Shown: positions 55,806 to 64,000 of the stretch, piece by piece | How the letters are laid out: each line of letters opens with the position of its first letter | Position numbering within the stretch: the first letter of the stretch is position 1 | NCBI RefSeq assembly: GCF_037042905.1 | Contig: NC_087251.1 | Span: 33,273,001-33,337,000 of the forward strand | Origin: Lytechinus pictus | Taxonomy: Eukaryota; Echinodermata; Echinoidea; Temnopleuroida; Toxopneustidae | DNA length: 64,000 nucleotides | Direction of reading: 5' to 3' | The notes under the pieces: generated by a model | What the model saw: only the letters and a program-made list of their open reading frames with translations | What the model was told of the DNA's origin: nothing | Databases searched by the model: none | Made by a program: the position numbers and the translations under genes

Positions 55806-56000
55806 GCTTGATAGGATTTCATTCGGCTTCCAACCGTACAGCTGCAGTAGAAAGAACTCGGGTTTGGTGAGAAGAAGTCTCCTCGTAGTTGGACTCGTAA
55901 GGAATACTCAAATACACACTTGAATCAACAAGTATGGGTGACATAGTGATTTACATTCTATTTTATTATATGCCTTCTAAATTACCGTATGAGTAATAAA
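55806..56000 (+). other. TMEM63: 3' UTR of TMEM63 with first polyadenylation signal
   Basis: Noncoding sequence after the stop, with a canonical AATAAA at 55995-56000. A second AATAAA at 58018-58023, followed by GT-rich sequence, could end a longer 2.2-kb 3' UTR. No coding exon of another gene is visible in between. Confidence 0.5.
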
Positions 56001-59000
56001 ATACAGTTCTTGTGAAGCATGTATCAAATTACGACTTATCATTCCTATGCACTTCCTAAGGACTTGGATACTGTTTTCCTTCATTTTAAAAAAGTAGAAT
56101 ACAAGAACACATGCTTGCCAATGTAGTAACCTGTTGTCACGTTCCAAGGTTCCTTATTTCAAATTAAAAAGAAGGGATTTACTTCAATGATTCTTTTATC
56201 CAGGAACATGCATAATCTTTTGCATCAGAGAATGTAACTCATCAGTGTAGTGTGCTTTTCATTTGAAGTCATCCTCAGGGAAAAATTCTCATTTATTTTA
56301 TTGCCATTTCTTTTAACTGACTTGTACTGCACTCAAATCCCATCAGAATCTTGATGCACATGTAATCCATTCCGTTCTGTCTCGTCTAAAATCTTAGAAG
56401 TTAATTGCTTGAAGTCACTGATGGGGAAATGAGAGGGATAGAACATGCAGTCCCATACATTAGGATCTCTGCGGTGCAGGCATACGGTTGCTATGCTTAT
56501 AAGAGCTTCATAGTTGGTTTCTACTGCTATGTCTTTCCGCATGTTTAAAGCACAAGTTAGATTATTACTTCATGTATTATGAACATTTTACCAGGTGGTA
56601 AATGTTAGATTGTTTGGGTTTGTAGGATTGCATGAGCTTTGCATTGTACAGGATGGTTAAACAAAACCCCACCCACATTAGACCTGATTTGTTGTGGAGC
56701 TCACTAATTTGGTGAGTGATCCATTTAGACCAATTTAAATCTTGGTAAATGATGGGATAGCAGTGTTGTCTGTGCCCACGATGTTGCCTTATGACAAGTT
56801 CAGGCTGGCAAAGGATTTGCATTGAGTTTCCTCATTCTGTGTAGTGAAGGTTGGAAGGGATGATATTCAAACTTATTCTATCTATAAAAAAAGTGAGAGA
56901 AAAGGAATGTGATAATATCATAGATATGCTAGATTTTCTGTGTTTACAGAGTCTATCTTTTGACTAGAATATATGTTTGTATTTAAAAAACTATACAAAA
57001 AAAGTATGTAGTTACATATAGAATTATGTAAAGAGTATATGAATTTATGAATTTGAATTTATCAAGAGTTATGGATAGTTATATAATATGTATCTGTATA
57101 TTGGAAAGAATTTGGGTGTTACTCTATGTTATGTGGGTGTTGCAATATGTTCAAAATTCTATATTTGAAAAAAAAAATGAACAGTACATGTATATCTCTC
57201 TGTATAAGATCTCAAGATTTACAGTCATAGTTATCTTATTATTCAAGACAAAATTGCATTTCTTGAAATATATTAAAAGAATCTTGATTTTTTTTTTTAC
57301 TGTGAGGCTGTCTTGGAAGGCGCTTACTCTGAAATGTGCAGGGGCATACCTAAGTCATGAGATTGATTGAGAAAGTTGAGATGTATCCCAGAGGTCATGT
57401 AACTGCCTTAATTCTATATAGATAATCGCATGTTTGATGAATTGAAGGCAGCAAGTGGACAGTGTCAGTTGTTACCTTTCTTAAATGTTATAAATACAGT
57501 ATATGGGCATTATGACATAAGTATTTGTGTTATTCTGTTTACAAAGATGATTGTGATTGGTTGGATGGCCATGCTTTTAAAAAAGCATGCACATGCCTTA
57601 AGGACATTGATCAGCCATTCCTTTTTTTATGTCATTTGTCTTGATTTCTTTATGATTCTATAAAATGGAATAAGTCGGTCCAGTTGTCATGACATATTAT
57701 TCAAAATATTAATTTCGATATTGAATGGTAAATACTGTTTGTATCTCCAGTTACGATGCAACTTGGTTGTATCTTAATATTATGCACTATGCCTATCTGT
57801 AACATAATGACCCTTTTTGTCCTGAAATAGTTTTGAAATGAAAAAATGACATATGACCTGTTTACACTTAGGGGGTGATATTATCTTGACAGTGCATCAA
57901 TATTGATTATTCTTTTACTATTAATTGAATTTAATATCTATTTATTTCTGATACAATGGAGAAGGAAGAAATTAATTATAACAATTTATTCAATTTAATT
58001 GGATGTGCGCTGATGCCAATAAAGAGTTGATGTACTGTTTGCTGGATTGATAGAGATAAGAATTGAGTTTAAAAAAATTGATATTTCATTCTGTATATAT
58101 CATTTAAACTCTCGGCCACTAAATTACAAAACTACAATGTTTATTAAGTTTATGCAAACTTCATTATCTCAGCCAATGATATTTGTCATCCATATATTAT
58201 TTTTATTTAAGTAATTCTTATTTTTTCCTCAATGTGCCATTCAAATTTGTATGATTTTTTAAAAATAATATTTAGGGCATATTTCAACCAAATTTTTTAT
58301 AGCTTTAGAATTATTCCAATTCTGTTGTTATGCAATTCATATAGGTTATTTTAAAATCAGTGTCATGTACTTAGCAGCAGTCCTGTAACAAATATGTTCA
58401 CATTACTTGATTATTATACCATTAAAAATAAACCACATACCACTGGATATATCAAGTGTGCTAGCAATAGATTCATGGTATGAAATGCCATCCTGTGACC
58501 TTGCAAATTAATTAAGATATTGTCTACCACTTTACTCAGACTGATGATGCATGAAAACCAGCTTAAGTACAGGAAACAGAAAAGAGTTTTGAATACATAT
58601 TTTACTACCTCTCTGTCGATTGCATAGTACAAACATCTACTCCTACCATTTTCCCGGAATTTGGTGAATAAGGTGAATGGGATATTTGATGATGCACTCA
58701 GAATAGTTTGTGCAGATAATAAAAGTTTGATCAATTTGGCTGATTTCTGTTGTAATCTCACACAAAATTTGTGTACTTCCTCCTACACTGTCAAACTAAT
58801 TTAGCAATGACCCGTTGGTAGGGATTTTAGGTCTTTAAGTGTACTAGTTTGGTCATTATTAGATATGGTCTCTAAGAAGAGCTTACTGCTCCTAACGACC
58901 ATTTGCCATTGAATACCACGTAAATTTCTATCTCTTGATAGTATTTTTATATTGTCTTGTATAGCATTGGGTGTGTGCTAGAAGGACATAGAAATTATGC

Positions 59001-59774
59001 AAAAATACAGTGACAAAAGAAAGCATTCACTTAAAGTTTCATAGTATATGAAGGAGACTTATTCCTGCCATGTACATTGATGTCATTGTGGTACCATTTG
59101 TCTTGCCTAAACTTTGAGATAAGTCTTACTATATTCATTTTGCTTAGTAAAAGAGCACATTGAGTACAATACACACAAAAAATGCCACTAAATGAAATTT
59201 TGTTTTATATGTCATGTGCTCCCCTTTTCCACTAAAAATCAAGCATTTATCAAAATAACGGCTTTTTTGCTGGTAATATTTCATTACCTTTGAGGGAAGC
59301 GAGATATATCAGAGAGGACATCGAAATGTGCAGGAGGCAGAAAGTTGGTTGGGAGTTCATGGTCTCCGATGGCGTGTGAAATACACGGCTATCCGCAGCA
59401 GATAAGAATCAATTGTCATTGGTTCATTACGCTACACGGGAGACAGATTAGACCGTGGAACTCATTAATATCACGTCTGCTCTTTGTGAATATTGCAAAT
59501 AGTGAATCCCAGGATAAAAAGCTTAATGTAATCCTATTTTGTAGTAATGGGTATTAGCTTGGGGAGAGAGAGTAGTCCTAGTACATCAAATATCCATGAG
59601 AATTTGTAGCGGTGTTACTTGAAAATTTTATAACCTGTTGGTTGATCAATTGTAGTAATGAAATACCTCCCCGTCCCCCTTTCTGAAAGTTCATCAAGGG
59701 AATATTTGGAAAGAGAAAGTGGCCTTAAGAACAATGGGGAGTAATAAGGAATACAGTTAAGTCTTTGATACAGG
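56001..59774. other. AT-rich sequence downstream of TMEM63, no gene seen
   Basis: Possibly long 3' UTR to about 58.04 kb (AATAAA at 58018), then intergenic DNA. The short open frames here, including a 115-codon one on the - strand near 58.4-58.8 kb, have no recognisable domain and no coding-like composition. Confidence 0.5.
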
Positions 59775-60020
59775 AATTAACCTTAAGCATGGCCATAGCT
59801 AATTTGGTAGTGATGGTCTTGTAATCCCGGTGATTCAGGTTCGAAACCTGGTCGATGCGCTGGTGCCCTTTGGTAAGGCACTTATCCTCATTCCCAGGTC
59901 CCTTGGAGAGGACCTCAAGCTGTTGGTCCTCTGGTTGCTTACAAGCATTCATGCTTTCTTAGCATCAGGTAAGAATAACCACCTCTATCCTTTTAACAGA
60001 CCTGTTAACAGTAACAAATG
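59775..60020 (+). mobile_element. tRNA-derived SINE
   Basis: A box TAGCTAATTTGGTAG at 59796-59810 and perfect B box GGTTCGAAACC at 59838-59848. The body follows with GGTAAGGCACTTATCCTCATT and ends near AACAGTAACAAATG. A different family from the 7.8-kb SINE. Confidence 0.75.
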
Positions 60021-61170
60021 AAGAGTTTCTATAACAAATTTGCAATCAGCCAATCAGAGAGAAGGATTACAGTAGATTTTAATTGTTATTGTAAATTTGT
60101 TATTATAACAAGATGTTTGAAACAGGGCCCCCAAACTTGTTAACTTTGCAGATATAATTATTTTCTTCAGATAGTATGTTTTGCAATTACATTAGAGGAG
60201 AATGATACAGATAACCAAAAAGGGATAAACCCCTCCCTCTAACCCACACACACCCCTTTTTTTGCATCATGTCTCAACAAAAGACAAGCATGTCTGGAAA
60301 TAAAACCATGTCATGTGTGTTGATCACATTTTTCCCCTTTTCCATTAAACTGGGTCAGATGGTATCACCTTTTTTCCAAGCTGTGATTCCTCTTCGTATT
60401 GCTATATAGGTCATCCAAATTGCTTTCTGCTAGACTCTTCAACACCTCACTGTAGATCATCAAAGAAATTGTAGCTTCTCCAATTGATTCCAGTGTAGGG
60501 CTTCATGCATGATAATAGAAGCAGTTGAGACGGTGGAAGTTGACCCTCGATACCGTTCGCAATTTCCTTGATAACAAAATTGACGGGTTTCTTTTCTGGC
60601 TGTGGGGATATCTGACCTATTTCAGTGGATGTCTTCTAGTAATTGTCTGGGTTCCAGGCGAGAATCTGAGCTGCAAATATGATCTATCATATTTACTGTG
60701 GAATGAAAAGAGAATAGGGTAAAGTCTTTTCATTTCCACGGGATAGTATATTTGATCAAGATCTGTTACTATCTGGGCCTGAGGGTGGTGAAGGTAAAAG
60801 GGTATTTGATATTTGAGGGCAATTTGAATGCAGCTGTAGTTATTCAAGATTATGTTGCATACCTTTTCATTGAATTCATAGATTTATGACCCCCTTCTCT
60901 CCACAAATGATATCTAAAGATCTCATCAACATGAAGTTCTTTTGTAATGTCTCAAGTTTCAAGAACCTAGGGGAAAGAATTTCTACTTACACTTGTCCAA
61001 AAATACAGAATAAATTTATGTAAGTTATCGAAAGGATTGTTACCACTTTAAACCCTGAATTATTTAGGACGGTCCTGACCCTCACCCTGCATTTTTGGCA
61101 GGTATCAAGATAATCGGCAAAATAAAGAAATACATGACATTTGAAATAAATGATCTCCAATTCTCATGAT
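60021..61170. other. Intergenic, no gene
   Basis: AT-rich, no coding or repeat structure recognised by eye. Confidence 0.5.
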
Positions 61171-61174
61171 ACGA

Positions 61175-61252
61175 GCCCAGCTACGCCAGCGGCACCTAAC
61201 TGCGCTGGTACCTGGCCTGACCCGGCTGATGTTGCTTAGCTTTGATGGAAGT
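61175..61252 (-). repeat. 5S rRNA-like fragment (possible SINE3-type head)
   Basis: On the - strand CAAAGCTAAGCAACATCAGC recalls the 5S internal promoter A box region (GAAGCTAAGCA), followed by a GGGTCAGGCCAGGTACC phrase. GC content is higher than around it. The likeness is short, so coincidence is possible. Confidence 0.3.
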
Positions 61253-62230
61253 AAAATTCATCAATAGCTTATGCATAGTCTCTATACGACTTGCTGTGTA
61301 TTATCGCATGTGCCTCCTTTGTAGGTAGTATATTTTTATCATTTTATATACTAAAACCTTACAAATGAAAGCCAATCGTTGACAAAATTAATAACTGAAG
61401 TTATTGACTGAATATCTCTAAACTGGCGTCATTTTTAAGAGGTCACCTGATATCTAAAACCCTTGCTTTTCAAATCACATGACTTGAAGTCGCTCTTCTG
61501 GCTTTTAGGGTATATGCGCGTTCATGTTGAAGCCAGTTTTCCGGCTTTTTTGGTTCCAAAGGGTTAATATTGAATTGAATCCTCAAAAACATAATCACCT
61601 GGAAATCCTGTTTTTAGCCCTTATCATAAGTATCATTATATTATGTCTTCTGGCTCTCTGATAATTGAAGTAGAAATGTTGTTAATCATTGTGGGTCAAA
61701 ATTGTACAAGAATACAAAATGCAAATTCAACATTCCACAAATCTGAATATGAATATTTCTGTCACTATGTTTGCATTACTTAAAATACCCAAACACAGTG
61801 CACACTATATGGCACTCTAAATATAAAAGATTTTTTCTTTTAGCATTATCTCTGACATAAAAATCTAACAAAAATTATTCTTATTACCAAGAAAAAAAAC
61901 ACTAATGGAATATGGAAAAGTACCAATGTGATCTAGAAATGAGGGAGAAAAGAAGGAAGACATTTACACATCAGCGAATTGAGTCTTTGGCGAGTCATTC
62001 TGGTGACAAGTACTCGAGCATACAAGGTATCACTTAAAGCAATATCAGAATATGAAAAGCCTGTCAATCACTGTTTATAACTGTTGCTGAAAGCATTTAT
62101 GAGGGAGAAACTGTGTCAGCTCATAATTGCAGTATGAAATTTTGAAGAATGGTGACTGATCTCATGTTGACATACTGGAAGATTAAACATTCATTGTGGG
62201 AAATGGGATACTGGCCTGGGAATTCAGTAA
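61253..62230. other. Intergenic, no gene
   Basis: AT-rich, nothing recognised. Confidence 0.5.
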
Positions 62231-62487
62231 GGGGGGTGTTTCACAAAGATTTAAGTCCGACTAAAATTTCACTTCAATTCCTAGTTGCGTGTGGTATAAA
62301 AGGCATCATTGCATTGATCAGATCATGTTCAGAGAGATGTACGCTATGGCATATTTAAAAATGAGATCATGTGTAAGATTTCATGTTCACATTGGGACAT
62401 TTCTTTTAGTCAGACCTTAGTCATTTGGTCAGACTTTATTCTTCGGTACACTTCTTTTAGTCAGACTTAACTTTGTGAAACACCCCC
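62231..62487. mobile_element. MITE with GGGGGGTGTTTCACAAAG ends
   Basis: Left GGGGGGTGTTTCACAAAG and right CTTTGTGAAACACCCCC pair; TTTAAGTC(C/A)GACT next to them also pairs. TTTTAGTCAGACTT is repeated inside. A partial copy follows to about 62640 (ending CTCTGTGAAACTCCCC). Confidence 0.8.
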
Positions 62488-62914
62488 AAATCTTTCTTCA
62501 GATAGGTGAAATGATTGTGGTCTTTGGCATATTTGTCAGTGAGATCACACATTGAATACCATGTGTGCAATTGATTTTATGCATAACTTTTTAGTCAGAC
62601 TTTACTCTGTGAAACTCCCCAGATCTGTATTCGAATAGGTGAGATGATTGTTTTTGTATGAAAAAGTAAGCGGCAGAGTCTATAACTATCACTCCAATAT
62701 GAAAAAAAAAAGAATGATATACATGTATGTCAGGGATCAATTTCAAATGATGGTGTGTAAGGAATATTAGGTAAAGTAGGTCTTTGGAAAAGTGATCCTT
62801 AAGTTTGCCAACAAATGAATTTGCCCGTGAATTATTTCATTAAGTAAAAATTGTAGGACTAGGGTATCGTTTGCAATCAGGTTGTAGTTCTAAATTATAG
62901 GGTTACTTGGTTGA

Positions 62915-63208
62915 TTTTCATTTGGTCAGTTGTCACTTGGTCTAATAAGGGAATTCTCACAATTCCCTGGTCTAATATCGACTAAATCAAATCATTACAT
63001 TGCTTTAGTTGCTTTTGCTTTTGGTAGAATTATTTTCCCAATTTTATCAAACAATCATTGTGTCTATTACCAGTTCATAGACCAAGTGAGTTTTAGGTGA
63101 ATAGGTAAATGGCAAACACATTGTATTGTTAATTGGTTTGTAACTGGTTTTCACATAAACTGGTCGTAGACATTAGACTAAATGGGATTAGACCAAATGG
63201 CAATTTCT
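62915..63208. repeat. Foldback of TTGGTCTAAT-type units
   Basis: CATTTGGTCAGTTGTCACTT and its neighbours pair with AGACTAAATGGGATTAGACC at the far end. Internal AGGGAATTctcacAATTCCCT hairpin. Same family as 55012-55405. Confidence 0.6.
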
Positions 63209-63295
63209 TCTCACGCTTAACATTCTTTTTTGCTCCATGCATATCATATCATGCATAGCATATCATCATGGAGGATGGTGATGGTTGTGACATCC

Positions 63296-63456
63296 TGGGG
63301 GGCGTTTCATGAAAGGACTTGTCAGACATGTTATCTGACAAATCCCAGTTTATCAGACAGTTACCATAGGAACAGTGCCTCTCAGCCAATCAGAATCATC
63401 GAAAGATTTTAGATCTGGCAACTTGTTGGATGAAAATATTGATGAAACGCTCGCCA
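63296..63456. mobile_element. MITE with GGGGGGCGTTTCATGAAA ends
   Basis: GGGCGTTTCAT and ATGAAACGCTC are inverted ends; the interior has the palindromic TTGTCAGACATGTTATCTGACAA-type arms (two blocks) and CAGCCAATCAGA. Flanks may be CCTGG/CCAGG. Confidence 0.75.
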
Positions 63457-63469
63457 GGTTAGCCTTTTA

Positions 63470-63850
63470 ATGATATCATTTGTCAGTGGTCGTCATTGAC
63501 AAATGTAAAAAGCTACTGAAAACCCTGCATCTGATTGGCTGAGAGCCAATTGAGATAAGGTAGTCACTGGCAAGTTGCTTCATGAAACACTCCCCTCCTA
63601 GAGAGCATTTCATGAAAGAAAAAGTCAGTGATTGTCACTGACAAATGTTATAAGCTACTGAAATCCTTGCGTCTGATTTGCTCAGAGCAAATTCAGGTGT
63701 GGAAGTCACCAGCAAGTTTCTTCATGATACACTCCCCTGGAGTGCATTTCATGAAAGAAAAGGTCAGTGATTGTTGCTGACAAATGTTATAAGCTACTGA
63801 AATCCCTGCATCTGATTGGCTGAAGTGACTGGCAAGTTGCCTCATGAAAG
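63470..63850. repeat. Three tandem copies of a related MITE-like unit
   Basis: GACAAATGT(T/A)(A/-)TAAGCTACTGAAA occurs at about 63500, 63640 and 63778, each with ATCTGATT(G/T)GCT and a CAAGTT(G/T)C(C/T)TCATGA end. Unit about 135-140 bp. Confidence 0.75.
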
Positions 63851-64000
63851 TGCACTGCAGACAAATGGATATTAAAGAACCATGTCCACCCGTTTGAAAG
63901 TGCAACACCCCTTGTGTCGTATGAGGAAAACAATCCTTGTCAAAAATGGGTCATCCTGATTTATGCTCGTACAGTTATACCTAGGGAGCATTAGTGAGAC

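Noticed and set aside
58414..58761. 115-codon frame on -
   Set aside because: No family likeness and no splice or promoter context; composition matches the AT-rich background.
59790..59860. Functional tRNA gene
   Set aside because: A and B boxes are present but spacing and arms do not give a cloverleaf; it is the head of a SINE.

Overview
This is animal nuclear DNA: one large intron-rich gene on the + strand fills almost the whole window, and its introns hold transposons of every main class. The host gene is TMEM63 (the animal OSCA/CSC1-like mechanosensitive channel family). I traced 15 core exons from 283 to 30312 in continuous phase (about 613 codons), tail exons at 32130-32186 and 55638-55805 (stop at 55803-55805), and candidate micro-exons between them. 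The first exon or exons, with the start codon and first membrane segment, lie upstream of the window. The repeat content (SURL/mag-like Ty3/Gypsy element, characteristic tRNA-SINEs and MITEs, long C runs) suggests a sea urchin or another echinoderm. The species is inference.

Layout: 1-9.3 kb, TMEM63 exons 1-8 (membrane segment 2 or so, then the cytosolic domain), with SINEs and a hAT-like element nested inside a MITE (5369-7379). 9629-19763, a Ty3/Gypsy LTR retrotransposon on the - strand inside intron 8. It has 171-bp LTRs that look identical, a 5-bp target duplication, a tRNA-Ser-type primer site and a polypurine tract. Its gag-pol is broken by three frame changes and one stop, and by a 3021-bp foldback DNA transposon (12651-15671) with a 3-bp target duplication. 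20.4-30.3 kb, exons 9-15 (the membrane channel domain). 30.3-55.6 kb, a very long 3' intron region with candidate alternative or micro-exons encoding the acidic cytosolic tail, an 85-bp satellite, a transposon carrying nuclear-receptor-like sites, SINEs and a LINE tail. 55.6-64 kb, the terminal exon, 3' UTR, then MITE and SINE clusters.

The most unusual signals are: (1) eight exact and two near copies of a 14-mer, TAATGTCAGTTACC, all on the + strand within 2.4 kb of intron 14; (2) an exact 56-bp inverted copy of a segment 3.3 kb away, inserted in a minisatellite between 11-bp direct repeats; (3) a nested foldback element whose removal with one target copy leaves the pol reading frame uninterrupted; (4) a possible GC-AG micro-exon and a 27-nt micro-exon or alternative terminus in the TMEM63 tail; (5) long near-perfect hairpins at 21.1 and 40.0 kb. 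No bacterial-type genes, CRISPR arrays or operons are present.
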